Source of the DNA: a virus
DNA: 55,292 nt
Virus record (IMG/VR): IMGVR_UViG_3300022849_000036
Span: 1 to 55,292 of that record
Direction: 5' to 3' (one strand)
Shown here: positions 1-7,508 of the stretch, one piece after another
How positions within the stretch are numbered: position 1 is the stretch's first letter
Layout of the letters: each line of letters opens with the position of its first letter
Position numbers and translations under genes: made by a program
The notes under the pieces: generated by a model
What the model saw: the letters and a program-made list of their open reading frames with translations, nothing else
Databases searched by the model: none
Told to the model about the DNA's origin: nothing

Positions 1-70
1 AAAAGGGTCGCACTGCTAATGCGATGGTCTCGGAAGAGCCACGTGGGGTCAGCACCCACTCTCTCCGCCA
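1..70 (+). tRNA. tRNA-Ser (GCT), 5' end cut by window
   Basis: The 3' part of a class II tRNA. The anticodon arm has stem CGCA/TGCG around the loop CTGCTAA, giving anticodon GCT (serine). A variable arm follows, then a T-stem GTGGG/CCCAC and an acceptor strand ending in GCCA, so the CCA is encoded. The T-loop (GTCAGCA) departs from the usual TTCGAAT, which could mean a divergent phage tRNA or partial decay. The 5' half lies outside the window. Confidence 0.75.
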
Positions 71-85
71 AGTTGGGAGGCGGCA

Positions 86-289
86 TTGTCTTGCTGGATT
101 GTGGAAACCAAGAAATGCAAGCTGTGCGGCAAGTTGAGCTACGCAGACCGCGACGATGCGGATTACGCAGCCCAGAGGATGCCGGTGCTCATGGCGTCTT
201 ACAAGTGCCTTTATGGCAATGGTTGGCATCTGACAACCGTGCGGAAGCGTGGGCGAGTGGTTTATGCCGGCGGTCCAGAAAACCGCTAG
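86..289 (+). CDS. Small zinc-binding-type phage protein (67 aa)
   Basis: Reads CKLCGK near residue 11 and later YKCLYGNGWHLT, the pattern of a common class of tiny phage proteins with one CxxC pair and a GWHLT ending. The start chosen is TTG at 86 because GGGAGG lies 5 bases upstream; GTG at 101 is an alternative. The gene fills the gap between two serine tRNAs and its last 47 bases overlap the second one. Function unknown; reality moderately sure from motif and ribosome site. Confidence 0.6.
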   Translation: MSCWIVETKKCKLCGKLSYADRDDADYAAQRMPVLMASYKCLYGNGWHLTTVRKRGRVVYAGGPENR

Positions 290-330
290 GCCGAAAGGCT
301 TCGTGGGTTCAAATCCTACCGCTTCCGCCA
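243..330 (+). tRNA. tRNA-Ser (AGA)
   Basis: Complete class II tRNA. Acceptor GGAAGCG pairs with CGCTTCC, discriminator G, encoded CCA. Anticodon stem GCGGT/ACCGC encloses CCAGAAA, so positions 34-36 read AGA. Position 33 is C instead of the near-universal U. A long variable arm and T-loop TTCAAAT follow. AGA is uncommon as a bacterial serine anticodon, so the anticodon deserves a check with a tRNA model. Confidence 0.85.
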
Positions 331-452
331 ATCTCTGTTTGAGGCGTGCGACAATTTAAGAAAAATATAATTCAATGTTTGCCTAACTGGAAGAAAGCGT
401 GCTTAACCCCAAGACATTGCTAAGTAAGAGAGGTACGAATAAAAAGGGGCCG

Positions 453-2258
453 ATGAAACTTTCAGACTATATCTTCCAGCAACTGCGCTCCTGGGGGGCT
501 AAGCATGTCTTCTTGGTGACCGGGGGCGGAGCTGTGCACTTGAATGATTCCTTGGGAACCAGTGGCCTGCATTATATTTGCACGCATCATGAGCAGGCGG
601 CGGCAATGGCTGCCGAAGGTTATGCCCGAATCACGCAAACGCCGGGAATCGTAAATGTGACGACCGGCCCCGGTGGTATTAATGCGCTGAATGGAGTATT
701 TGGCGCATGGACCGATTCGATTCCAATGTTGGTGATTTCCGGCCAAGTCAAGCGCGAGACATGCATGTCCACCTATGGCCTGACCAATCTTCGACAACTT
801 GGCGACCAGGAAGTGGATATCGTTCGTATGGCGAAGGGCGTCACTAAATATTCCGTGCTAGTCAGTGAGCCAGAAGAGATTGCCTATCACCTGGAGCGTG
901 CTTGGTATCTTTGTCAAAACGGCAGTCCCGGCCCTTGTTGGTTGGATATTCCTGGAGATGTGCAGTCCGCGCAAATCAATCCAAAAAACCTGCGGCATTA
1001 CGATTCTTCCGAGGATGCACTTGTCTTTGATCCTGAAGTTGTACATGCACAAGTAAAAGATATTCTGGATCGCATTAGCAAGGCACAGAGACCGGTCCTT
1101 ATGGCCGGCTATGGTATTCGGCAATCGCGAGCCGTCGAAGAATTTGAGCAGATGATGCGTCTCCTCAAAATTCCTGTGACCACTGCTTGGGCCCACGACC
1201 TGATGGCTAGCGACGATGAACTTTTTTGCGGTCGTGCTGGAACCTTTGGCGAACGAGCAGGAAACTTCACAGTGCAGAATGCGGATCTGTTACTTGTGCT
1301 TGGATCGCGGCTGAATATTCGCCAAACCAGTTATAACTACAAATCCTTTGCTCGTTTTGCGACCAGAATACAAGTTGATGCGGACCTTAATGAGTTGCGC
1401 AGACCTTTGATCAATCTAGATTTGGCCATTCATTGTGATATCAAAATCTTTTTGGCAGAAATGGTGCTGCAGTTGAAACATTATCCGGAGGTGTGCGGTG
1501 ATCATACGGCATGGCTCAGGCGCGCTTCGCAGTGGAAACAACAATATCCGGTTCTACAATCGAAACAGAAGGTACAAGGGCCACCCATGAACCCTTACCA
1601 TTTTATCGACGGCCTCTTTCATATGCTCGAACCTGACGATGCCGTGATTTGTGGCAATGGCAGCGCGTTTATCGTGCCTTTTCAAGTGGCGAAGTTGAAG
1701 ACAGGCCAACGACTCATTGCGAACTCTGGCTCGGCATCGATGGGCTATGATCTTCCGGCAGCAATTGGTGCAGCGGTGGCACGAGGGAAACGCATCATCT
1801 GTCTGGCCGGCGATGGCTCCTTGCAGATGAACTTGCAGGAGCTGCAAACCGTAGCAGGCTATCGACTCCCCATCAAAATTTTTGTGCTGAGCAACGGTGG
1901 TTATCTGTCCATCCGGCAGACACAGAATGGATTTTTTGCCGGTCGCCACATTGGCGAAGGTCCGGCAAGCGGTGTGACCTTTCCCGACATCGTGAAGGTG
2001 GCCTCAGCCTACGGCATTCCTGCCTTCCAGCTGAAGACTATGGCGGATCTCGAAAATGCCTCTGTTCAGTTGCGTGCCGACGGACCGGCACTCTTTGATG
2101 TCTGCCTGGATGCGCAACAGGGCTTTGAGCCGCGTCTGCGCTCACGCATTCTTCCCGACGGCAGGATTCAGACGTCAAATCTTGAGGATATGTATCCCTT
2201 CCTCGACCCAGAAGAACTGGATGCCAACATGTTGACGCAAACAAAGACCCCGCAATAA
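453..2258 (+). CDS. Thiamine-diphosphate enzyme, acetolactate-synthase-like
   Basis: A full-length (601 aa) member of the ThDP-dependent decarboxylase/carboligase family. The N-terminal pyrimidine-binding domain has LVTGGGA and the HHEQAA motif with the catalytic glutamate at 47. The C-terminal diphosphate domain has GDGS at 453 and the asparagine about 26 residues later (N481), the magnesium/ThDP motif. The closest subgroup by eye is acetolactate-synthase-like proteins, often found in surface-polysaccharide loci; substrate unknown. Start ATG 453 was chosen over GTG 399 because AAGGGG precedes it. It stands alone between tRNAs and a CRISPR mini-array, which looks like acquired cargo. All key residues appear intact. 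Confidence 0.85.
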   Translation: MKLSDYIFQQLRSWGAKHVFLVTGGGAVHLNDSLGTSGLHYICTHHEQAAAMAAEGYARITQTPGIVNVTTGPGGINALNGVFGAWTDSIPMLVISGQVKRETCMSTYGLTNLRQLGDQEVDIVRMAKGVTKYSVLVSEPEEIAYHLERAWYLCQNGSPGPCWLDIPGDVQSAQINPKNLRHYDSSEDALVFDPEVVHAQVKDILDRISKAQRPVLMAGYGIRQSRAVEEFEQMMRLLKIPVTTAWAHDLMASDDELFCGRAGTFGERAGNFTVQNADLLLVLGSRLNIRQTSYNYKSFARFATRIQVDADLNELRRPLINLDLAIHCDIKIFLAEMVLQLKHYPEVCGDHTAWLRRASQWKQQYPVLQSKQKVQGPPMNPYHFIDGLFHMLEPDDAVICGNGSAFIVPFQVAKLKTGQRLIANSGSASMGYDLPAAIGAAVARGKRIICLAGDGSLQMNLQELQTVAGYRLPIKIFVLSNGGYLSIRQTQNGFFAGRHIGEGPASGVTFPDIVKVASAYGIPAFQLKTMADLENASVQLRADGPALFDVCLDAQQGFEPRLRSRILPDGRIQTSNLEDMYPFLDPEELDANMLTQTKTPQ

Positions 2259-2316
2259 AAGAAACGCTTCCATTTTCGTGCTTACACAGTTTGTCCGTCA
2301 ATATCTGCAATAATAG

Positions 2317-2485
2317 GCAACAACGCAGTTTAAGTGCATCGGACAGATGCAACATGAAGATTCCCAGTTGCTACATAAGCGATGGACGTAACAAGGCAGT
2401 AGAAGTGCATCGCATAGATGCAACCTTGATGAGCGTTCTCTTTTGTTTGTTCCACCGAAGTTGAAGTGCATTGAAGAAATGCAAC
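2317..2485 (+). CRISPR. Degenerate CRISPR mini-array (3 repeats)
   Basis: Three 37-base units at 2317-2353, 2388-2424 and 2449-2485 match the repeat of the main array. Gaps are 34 and 24 bases. Each ends in the hairpin plus CAAC: stems TGCATC/GATGCA in the first two, TGCATT/AATGCA in the third. The 5' parts vary more than in the long arrays, so this looks like an old or minimal cluster. The third unit lies just upstream of the gene at 2524. No promoter was recognised. Confidence 0.75.
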
Positions 2486-2523
2486 ACCGAGGACGAAGCA
2501 ATCAGTACCGAGGAGAAGACTGG

Positions 2524-2733
2524 ATGCCGTTGGGACTTGGAAAGTATGATGCGAGCTGCACGAAGGTTCGCGAGGAGACAGGAGCAGAAGGCGTGTTCCT
2601 AGCCGTTTTTGATGGCGAAAAGGGAACTGGATTTTCTGTGCAGGCACCTCTTGAACTCGTGGAAAAATTGCCCGAGATTTTGCGCAAGACCGCGCGCCAG
2701 ATCGAAGAATCTTTTGAGTCAGGTCATCTTTAA
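2524..2733 (+). CDS. Conserved-type small phage protein (69 aa)
   Basis: Begins MPLGLGKYDA and contains a GVFLAVFDGEKGTGFSV stretch followed by a leucine-rich helix (LPEILRKTARQIEE). Phages often carry such proteins but I know no function. ATG 2524 is favoured over an upstream in-frame ATG (2443) because AGGAG precedes it and the upstream part is CRISPR-repeat sequence. The stop lies just before the tRNA-Met promoter. Confidence 0.65.
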   Translation: MPLGLGKYDASCTKVREETGAEGVFLAVFDGEKGTGFSVQAPLELVEKLPEILRKTARQIEESFESGHL

Positions 2734-2735
2734 GC

Positions 2736-2746
2736 TGTGCTATACT
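2736..2746 (+). promoter_or_regulatory. Extended -10 promoter before tRNA-Met
   Basis: TGTGCTATACT: a TG one base ahead of the hexamer TATACT, an extended -10. It lies about 6 bases before the tRNA acceptor stem. No convincing -35 at 17 bp. The same TGCTAnnnT core occurs at 5796, 12678, 18139 and ahead of vapBC. Confidence 0.55.
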
Positions 2747-2751
2747 TTCCG

Positions 2752-2827
2752 CGCGGGGCGGAACAGTCCGGTTGTGTTCGCTGGAGTCATAATCCAGAGA
2801 TCGCAGGTTCGAATCCTGCCCCCGCGA
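2752..2827 (+). tRNA. tRNA-Met (CAT)
   Basis: Acceptor CGCGGGG/CCCCGCG, D-arm, anticodon stem CTGGA/TCCAG around GTCATAA (anticodon CAT), T-arm GCAGG-TTCGAAT-CCTGC. CCA is not encoded. The first pair is C-G, so the C-A mismatch of bacterial initiators is absent; elongator Met or a lysidine-modified Ile tRNA are possible. Confidence 0.85.
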
Positions 2828-3110
2828 TTATGAAGTTTACAAGATCGAGCGGCTTGGGGTCCTCCAAGGGGAGATCGGGAAGTATCTCGTCAAGAGGCAC
2901 AGCGCTTTCGGGAGCTGTGCAGTACCGGTCAGAGAAGCCTTGGTCAGGCAGTTTGCAAGCGAGACGGAGTAGCCCCATCGATGAGGTCTCGCCGCCGCTC
3001 GACAAGTTCCCGGTGCTATGGTGCAGGGGGAGAGCCTCTGACGAAGCGACTGGACATGGCCCTTCAGTCCTCTTTCATGAAACACGCCGGGGGACCTTCT
3101 GGAGGCTTTG
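2828..3110 (+). other. Unresolved stretch, possible gene remnant
   Basis: Two frames look protein-like over part of this stretch. One runs from the tRNA end to a stop near 2972 but has no usable start codon. Another opens at ATG 2830 and stops at 3111, with low-complexity Ser/Arg content. The most likely reading is a small gene that lost its 5' end when the tRNA arrived, but no product can be supported. Confidence 0.25.
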
Positions 3111-3293
3111 ATGCCGGAGAAGATTGTGACCGAAGCGGATTTGGCCCATTTTATCGCCCAGCAAAACGAAAAATTCCAAAAAGAGATGCGCGGAATCCGT
3201 CGTAAGAACGGATGGCAATCTGCTGAAGACTTTTTGACCGAGCTGGAAGCATTGAAATTCGATTCCAGCAAAATGTATCCTTGGGAAAAGTAA
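3111..3293 (+). CDS. Small hypothetical protein (60 aa)
   Basis: Starts at ATG 3111 with GGAGG eight bases upstream. The product is charged and probably helical (LAHFIAQQNEKFQKEM). No domain recognised. It sits between tRNA-Met and tRNA-His, matching the pattern of tiny genes spaced among tRNAs. Confidence 0.6.
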   Translation: MPEKIVTEADLAHFIAQQNEKFQKEMRGIRRKNGWQSAEDFLTELEALKFDSSKMYPWEK

Positions 3294-3308
3294 GGTTCAA
3301 GAGTTTGA

Positions 3309-3383
3309 GTGCGGGTGGCCGAGTGGTTAGGCGCCAGCCTGTGGCACTGGTCTACGCGGGTTCAAACCCCGCCCTGCACCCCA
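3309..3383 (+). tRNA. tRNA-His (GTG)
   Basis: Acceptor GTGCGGG/CCTGCAC with discriminator C, a histidine identity element, and encoded CCA. The anticodon loop CTGTGGC gives GTG. The innermost anticodon-stem pair is C-A. The base before the acceptor is A, so the extra G-1 typical of bacterial tRNA-His is not encoded. Confidence 0.85.
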
Positions 3384-3398
3384 AATGTAGGAGACGCG

Positions 3399-3683
3399 AT
3401 GAGAGCCGTACCTGGTTGGATGTGCGCGATCGATTTTTCCTGCGAGCTGGGAGAAGCTCTAGGCGGAAACACAATTTACCCTTCTCTGGAAGACTTGCAG
3501 AAAAACCATGAATGCCTAGATCGCTGCGGGTATGAAGAAGTCGTCACGATGTCCAAAAAAGACTTCAACGAGCTGGTGACCAAAGCCGGCATCGATCCGA
3601 AGACGATCTACAGCAGCAATACTGGCCAGGTCTTCTGGACCAAAGAACTGGGACTCTTGCAAAAGACACAGGAGACGCGATGA
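3399..3683 (+). CDS. Hypothetical protein (94 aa)
   Basis: ATG 3399 follows TAGGAGA closely and begins 16 bases after the tRNA-His CCA. The sequence is mixed charged with no signal or membrane segment and no motif I recognise. It overlaps the next gene by four bases (ATGA), so the two are probably translated together. Confidence 0.6.
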   Translation: MRAVPGWMCAIDFSCELGEALGGNTIYPSLEDLQKNHECLDRCGYEEVVTMSKKDFNELVTKAGIDPKTIYSSNTGQVFWTKELGLLQKTQETR

Positions 3684-3892
3684 ATCGGGCAGAACGACGG
3701 TATCGGACGGAGAAGGTTGCACGGTGGCGCGCATCGCTTTATCCATCGCCGATGAACTTTGTCGGCCGGTTCCGCAAGTGGAACCTGACAGATCGATGCA
3801 GTGTGTGTTGCATGGAAAAGTATTACGATATTCAGACGCAGCGGGTGAAGGATGAACGCCGCAATCCGCTGACAGAAGAAGTGGGGCTGTAG
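3680..3892 (+). CDS. Small basic phage protein (70 aa)
   Basis: Begins MNRAERRYRTEKV, a basic opening common in small phage proteins, and has a CSVCC cluster in the middle. ATGA overlap with the upstream gene. The stop codon lies inside the acceptor stem of tRNA-Ala (10-base overlap). Function unknown. Confidence 0.6.
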   Translation: MNRAERRYRTEKVARWRASLYPSPMNFVGRFRKWNLTDRCSVCCMEKYYDIQTQRVKDERRNPLTEEVGL

Positions 3893-3959
3893 CTCAGTTG
3901 GGATGAGCGCCTGCTTTGCAAGCAGGAGGTCGGGAGTTCGATCCTCCCCAGCTCCACCA
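3883..3959 (+). tRNA. tRNA-Ala (TGC)
   Basis: Acceptor GGGGCTG pairs with CAGCTCC, discriminator A, CCA encoded. Anticodon loop TTTGCAA (TGC). Normal D- and T-arms (GGGAG-TTCGATC-CTCCC). Confidence 0.92.
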
Positions 3960-3976
3960 GACCATATTTCTTACGG

Positions 3977-3989
3977 TATAATTACGCGC
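3977..3989 (+). promoter_or_regulatory. TATAAT-N7-ATG promoter (leaderless start)
   Basis: TATAAT at 3977-3982 is followed by TACGCGC and then the ATG of the next gene. With normal spacing the transcript would start on or next to the A of ATG. Near-identical blocks occur at 5078 and 9961. Confidence 0.5.
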
Positions 3990-4505
3990 ATGGAATGGTT
4001 GATCGACTATGATGCTTGGTTCTTCCACCGTGTCGAAGGGCTGCTCAAGTGGCTCGACGAATGGCTTTCGATCAGCCAGAAATATGCCGAGCGAGGCATG
4101 ATCGCGCTCTATCTGGTTTTGACGTTGCCCCCTGCGAAATGGACGCTGAGCTTGGTCCTGGTCAAGATCATATGTGCGCTTTCCATTGGCACCTTGATGT
4201 GGATGTTGCACAAGCGTCCTGCCGTCGTCAGAAAATACACGCAAAGAAGTCGCTTCGAGGCTGTGAATCGGATTATTCTGCAGGGAGTTTTTGGCGTGAT
4301 GGCGGCGGCTGTTCTTTTTGCGTTACCGCATCAATGGACGGATGTTCCGACGGCCTTGGCGCAGGTGGTTTATGTCGTGTTTTTTTATGCCACAGACATT
4401 ACCTCCGATGGGGAGCGCGGCCGGCGACGGAAGGCAGCACTGGCCGAGTTGAAAAAGATGTTTGGTACAGAGTGGATACCGAAGCCACTGCTGGTGCCGC
4501 GATGA
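3990..4505 (+). CDS. Membrane protein, unknown function (171 aa)
   Basis: ATG 3990 fits the TATAAT-N7 spacing and leaves no room for a Shine-Dalgarno. The protein has hydrophobic segments around residues 45-75, 93-113 and 120-145 (for example IILQGVFGVMAAAVLFA), an aromatic N-terminus and a basic C-terminal tail. No family recognised. The stop overlaps the start of the YkgJ-like gene, so the two may be co-translated. Confidence 0.65.
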   Translation: MEWLIDYDAWFFHRVEGLLKWLDEWLSISQKYAERGMIALYLVLTLPPAKWTLSLVLVKIICALSIGTLMWMLHKRPAVVRKYTQRSRFEAVNRIILQGVFGVMAAAVLFALPHQWTDVPTALAQVVYVVFFYATDITSDGERGRRRKAALAELKKMFGTEWIPKPLLVPR

Positions 4506-4879
4506 TTACGGCCAATACATTGCCGTGTTCTTCCTGCACTGCCCTTTGCTGCGGCCCTGTGCCCCTTTCTCGCGACAGGTTGGAAAAGATCAAGGCCTAC
4601 GTCCAAACAATGCCCAAGGCCGAGCGGAAGCGCTTAGCGGCGCAGAAGCGGGGTCAAGTGGATTGCAGATTTCTGGACAAAGCGAACTATCGCTGCGCGA
4701 TTTATCCGGTGCGTCCCTGGCTCTGCGAAGCGTTTGGCCGAGTAGAGAGAATGCGATGCCCCAAGACCGTGGGACTCGTCGAAGCCATCCCGCCGTTTTT
4801 GGAAGACGCGGGCTTTACTGGGGAATATGGAAGCGAAACTGTAGGGAATTCTGGCCAATTCGATTGGTTGAAACTTTAA
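4502..4879 (+). CDS. YkgJ-family cysteine-cluster protein (125 aa)
   Basis: Shows the family layout: CSSCTALCC near the N-terminus, then CRFLDKANYRCAIYPVRPWLC, which is the CxxY..RPxxC signature. These cysteines are thought to bind zinc or an Fe-S cluster; the function of the family is not established. Start ATG 4502 overlaps the stop of the membrane-protein gene by four bases. Confidence 0.8.
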   Translation: MITANTLPCSSCTALCCGPVPLSRDRLEKIKAYVQTMPKAERKRLAAQKRGQVDCRFLDKANYRCAIYPVRPWLCEAFGRVERMRCPKTVGLVEAIPPFLEDAGFTGEYGSETVGNSGQFDWLKL

Positions 4880-5050
4880 AAAAGGGCGACAAAGAAAACC
4901 GGCTTTGCCGCCGTCCCTAGTGTGATGCTGCGTGGTGACAGTCAGTACAACTTACGCCGTTAAAACGACTTGGACGTTAAAACCCGTTAATGTGTCGCAT
5001 TATTGCACAAAAAATGAATGCAGGCAAAAAAGGCGACAAAGTAGATTCCC
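4880..5050 (+). repeat. Two copies of a GGCGACAAAG hairpin element
   Basis: An A-run followed by GGGCGACAAAG occurs near 4880 and A-run plus GGCGACAAAG near 5028. Each can fold back on a downstream CTTTG-containing strand. The stretch has no gene of its own. It may hold a terminator of the upstream gene and a duplicated regulatory hairpin; neither copy has a good U-tract. Confidence 0.35.
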
Positions 5051-5077
5051 TTTGCCAGCTTGTGGACAGAATCGGGG

Positions 5078-5090
5078 TATAATTGCGGGC
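5078..5090 (+). promoter_or_regulatory. TATAAT-N7-ATG promoter
   Basis: TATAAT at 5078-5083, then TGCGGGC, then ATG. Same spacing as at 3977 and 9961; no clear -35 at 17 bp. Confidence 0.5.
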
Positions 5091-5345
5091 ATGACGAACT
5101 TGCAGCTAGCCCTGAGCATCGGTATTCCTTCGTTGCTGGTCCTGGTGGGGATCTTCCTGAACAATGCGCGTTTCGGTGCGATCGACAATCGTTTCACCGC
5201 GACGGATGCCCGAATGGACAACCGTTTTACTGCAATTGATGGCCGTTTGGATCGAATGCAGGCCGATTTGTCGCAGTTCTATATGATTCTTGGGCGGCAC
5301 GAAGCGGACATCAACAACCTGAAAGAGCAACGACGCAGCGCTTAA
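5091..5345 (+). CDS. Membrane-anchored coiled-coil protein (84 aa)
   Basis: One N-terminal hydrophobic helix (LALSIGIPSLLVLVGIFL) is followed by repeated FTATDARMDNRFTAIDGR units and a MQADLSQFYMILGRHEADI region with heptad character. It is a type I recall from Acidobacteriota genomes with no known function. The start is set by the TATAAT-N7 block. Small membrane-plus-coil proteins can be holin or spanin parts, but nothing here proves that. Confidence 0.65.
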   Translation: MTNLQLALSIGIPSLLVLVGIFLNNARFGAIDNRFTATDARMDNRFTAIDGRLDRMQADLSQFYMILGRHEADINNLKEQRRSA

Positions 5346-5383
5346 CGCCGTAGAAATTGCGCCGTAGCTTATGTAGAATGGCA

Positions 5384-5533
5384 GTGCAGCGGCGGCGTGG
5401 AAAGCAGGCACGCCTAGTGTTGGAACTACGCCTATCAGACCGAAGGCTAGGTACTGGTAAGGCCATAGCCATAGGCTGAATGCCCGGGGCCGAGGGCAAG
5501 AGGAGCTGGAGTAGCGCCCGGCCCGCTGCACCA
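5384..5533 (+). ncRNA. Candidate structured RNA ending in CCA
   Basis: No gene is credible here, yet the sequence is rich in nested complementarity. GTGCAGCGG (5384-5392) pairs with CCGCTGCAC (5523-5531) and would close a ~150-base RNA. Inside are GGCGTG/CACGCC (5394-5414), GGCTA/TAGCC (5445-5470) and TGCCC/GGGCA around 5480-5497. It ends CCA, immediately before tRNA-Arg. It is not a recognisable tRNA, tmRNA, RNase P or 6S RNA. Found by eye only. Confidence 0.45.
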
Positions 5534-5538
5534 AGTTT

Positions 5539-5615
5539 GGCCCCGTAACTCAGTTGGATAGAGTAGCGGTTTCCTAAACCGTTAGTCGCTGGTTCGATTC
5601 CAGTCGGGGCTACCA
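5539..5615 (+). tRNA. tRNA-Arg (CCT)
   Basis: Acceptor GGCCCCG with CGGGGCT (one G-U), anticodon stem GCGGT/ACCGT around TTCCTAA (CCT), T-arm GCTGG-TTCGATT-CCAGT, discriminator A and encoded CCA. Reads the rare codon AGG. Confidence 0.9.
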
Positions 5616-5795
5616 AGATTGACGGGTGAGGATCACCTCTCCCTGAACGGCTGGCCTGGCAATCAGGGAACTGCTCGTTTCAAGCGCGACGCGTCTAGCC
5701 GAGCGCACGACGAGTTCAGGAATGTCGGTGGAACAGTGGGGTGATTGGCTGCCGGGAAAGACCGGCAATTTCTTCAACGTCTTGCAATAGATTTT

Positions 5796-5803
5796 GCTAG
5801 AAT
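5796..5803 (+). promoter_or_regulatory. Extended -10 (TGCTAGAAT)
   Basis: TGC immediately before TAGAAT, about 14 bases before the ATG of the sigma-like gene. Upstream (5616-5795) no gene is seen; a GCCGG-GAAAGA-CCGGC hairpin at about 5753-5768 may be a terminator. Confidence 0.4.
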
Positions 5804-5816
5804 AAATCGAAAACAT

Positions 5817-6362
5817 ATGAGCACCGACGAGGATATTTCAGCGGTTGTCGAAGGCATATTCCATGAATATGCTCATCCCCGGATGGTGTTCGATCATGAC
5901 ACTGGCCTTTCCCCAGACGACAACCTGTACCAGATCAACAACGATTCCACCCTGATTCGCGAAGCGGGATTGTCGGCCGAAAAGCACGAGGCCGAAGTGC
6001 TGGCATGGCTGTCTCAGCATGATCAAACAGAGAAAGTTCAGGAAGAAAAAGAAAGAACCGTGTTGAGGCGCAAATACGGCCCCTGGTGTGAAAAAGCGCA
6101 AAAGGATGAAGCGGCGCTTTGTGCTGCGGCCGTGAAACGGAGCGGTTCAAAGCTGTCTGCGGGGGCAAAGAAGAATCTCGAAACAGTGCTCTATCGCATC
6201 CCCCCACCGTACGGCATATATTTCGTTCTTAGACACATCAACGGCCTGAAGAATGCGCAGATCGCGGCATTGGAAGATGTGCCTATCAGCGTCGTACAGA
6301 AAAGGGTTAAAAAAGCGATTTTTTGGGTAGAAATGATCGTAGCCGAACTGACAGAAAGATGA
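5817..6362 (+). CDS. Sigma-70 region-4-like protein (181 aa)
   Basis: The last ~55 residues read IPPPYGIYFVLRHINGLKNA followed by a helix-turn-helix, like sigma region 4 (usually LPxxxRxVFxLRHxxGLSxxEIA). The first ~120 residues are acidic and do not show sigma region 2. It may be a phage sigma-like or anti-sigma adaptor that redirects host RNA polymerase; this is inference. ATG 5817 fits the promoter at 5796; an upstream start would cross it. Confidence 0.6.
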   Translation: MSTDEDISAVVEGIFHEYAHPRMVFDHDTGLSPDDNLYQINNDSTLIREAGLSAEKHEAEVLAWLSQHDQTEKVQEEKERTVLRRKYGPWCEKAQKDEAALCAAAVKRSGSKLSAGAKKNLETVLYRIPPPYGIYFVLRHINGLKNAQIAALEDVPISVVQKRVKKAIFWVEMIVAELTER

Positions 6363-6364
6363 GT

Positions 6365-6736
6365 TCAGGAACCCGATCTCTCTGTCTTGAAGTTTTCCCA
6401 TAGAAAATCCGGGCTAAGTTCTATTCCGGATTCTGCCCAGCGAGGATCGCTGAGCGCCAGTCGGCGAAGATACGCGCGCAGATCGTCGTCCAGAACGTTT
6501 TCTACTTTGATGCCGTCATAAGGCTGGATCTCCTGACAAAGCGCCAGGAACGCTTTGAAGTAGCCTTGTCGACGGAATCTGGGATCGACTGTAATGTTGG
6601 CAATATCGAGATAGTGATGCATCTTGCGATCTGTGCCAAGATGCAACCCCTTGCGCACATAGACTTTTATGTACTCACCCGTAAGCCAGGTGTTGCGTGT
6701 GTACGAAATGAAAAATCTGACCAGTATTTCTTCCAT
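6365..6736 (-). CDS. GNAT-type acetyltransferase (123 aa)
   Basis: Contains ITVDPRFRRQGYFKAFLALC, the acetyl-CoA-binding motif A of GNAT proteins (VxPxxRxxGxxxxL). Preceded by GGGAGGA on the minus strand, which sets the start at 6736. Convergent with the sigma-like gene, divergent from the gene at 6780. Substrate unknown. Shorter than most GNATs but the core fold could fit. Confidence 0.7.
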   Translation of the reverse strand: MEEILVRFFISYTRNTWLTGEYIKVYVRKGLHLGTDRKMHHYLDIANITVDPRFRRQGYFKAFLALCQEIQPYDGIKVENVLDDDLRAYLRRLALSDPRWAESGIELSPDFLWENFKTERSGS

Positions 6737-6779
6737 CGTTATTTCCTCCCGTTTAGAATACAACGTCAAGGAGGCCACA

Positions 6780-6953
6780 ATGAACGAAGAAAAGAAAGCC
6801 CAAAAAGCCGATTTGAAAAAGCGTATGTTGGAAGAGACGCTCCAGAAGAAGGAAGCCGAAGCTGAGCACAGACGCCAATTGCTGGCCAGCCTTAGCCCAA
6901 AAACCAGAGAGATGGCGCGGCGCGATTTTGCCAAGCTGGGACTCTACCAGTAA
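6780..6953 (+). CDS. Small charged helical protein (57 aa)
   Basis: ATG 6780 with AAGGAGG upstream. Almost all Lys, Glu, Arg and Leu; likely one long helix. A TAGAAT hexamer in the divergent gap at about 6754 may be its -10. No function known. Confidence 0.6.
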   Translation: MNEEKKAQKADLKKRMLEETLQKKEAEAEHRRQLLASLSPKTREMARRDFAKLGLYQ

Positions 6954-6965
6954 AAAGGAAATCGG

Positions 6966-7454
6966 ATGAATGTGCCTGAGGCGATCCCTGATGTGGTATC
7001 GAAGCGGAATCATTTTCGGCCTGCCGCCGAGCTGGCAGAAGATGCCCTGGAGTATCTGCCAGAGCAGTACAAGCATCCGGGATTCAAGAGTTGGCTGATC
7101 CGATATACGGAAACGGTGATTCGGGACGTGGCCTACTCCTTCAGCACGGCGGCAGAGCGGGGAATTCAACAGGCGGCCAGTCTACTTTGCGATCCGGAGT
7201 ATTACGCAACGCAGCGCAAGCGGCGCATGAACGAGCGCCAGAGGATGCAGGAAGAACATGCCAAGCAGGAATGGGACCGGCTGGAGCGGATGAACTGCCC
7301 GACCGCGGAGCAGGTTGGAGAGCAGATTCTGTTTTCTGAGCGCCAAGTTGAGTATCACCGGACCGAGCTGGCCAGGTATGAAGCGAGCCTGGAAAGGCTG
7401 CGTGCCATCGAGCCGAAAAACATTCGGCTGGTTCCTTCCAAAAAAATCCAGTAG
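6966..7454 (+). CDS. Hypothetical protein with coiled-coil C-terminus (162 aa)
   Basis: Follows the previous gene by 12 bases. Residues ~90-150 are strongly helical (MNERQRMQEEHAKQEWDRLE), while the N-terminal half is mixed. No domain recognised. It ends just before the AGTCCGG palindrome, which could terminate the two-gene unit. Confidence 0.65.
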   Translation: MNVPEAIPDVVSKRNHFRPAAELAEDALEYLPEQYKHPGFKSWLIRYTETVIRDVAYSFSTAAERGIQQAASLLCDPEYYATQRKRRMNERQRMQEEHAKQEWDRLERMNCPTAEQVGEQILFSERQVEYHRTELARYEASLERLRAIEPKNIRLVPSKKIQ

Positions 7455-7461
7455 CGCAAAA

Positions 7462-7486
7462 AGGCAGTCCGGAATCTGGACTGCCT
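7462..7486 (+). repeat. AGTCCGG palindrome, possible terminator
   Basis: AGGCAGTCC-GGAATCT-GGACTGCCT, a nine-pair hairpin between two convergent genes. The core recurs at 17905, 37234, 44061, 48520 and 49408. No long U-tract follows. Confidence 0.65.
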
Positions 7487-7508
7487 AAGAAATCTTTGGT
7501 CATTTGAA

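Noticed and set aside
5311-5616. A 101-aa minus-strand frame starting MVAPTGIEPATNGL
   Set aside because: The GIEPATNGL string is the well-known artefact of translating the reverse complement of a tRNA gene (here tRNA-Arg).
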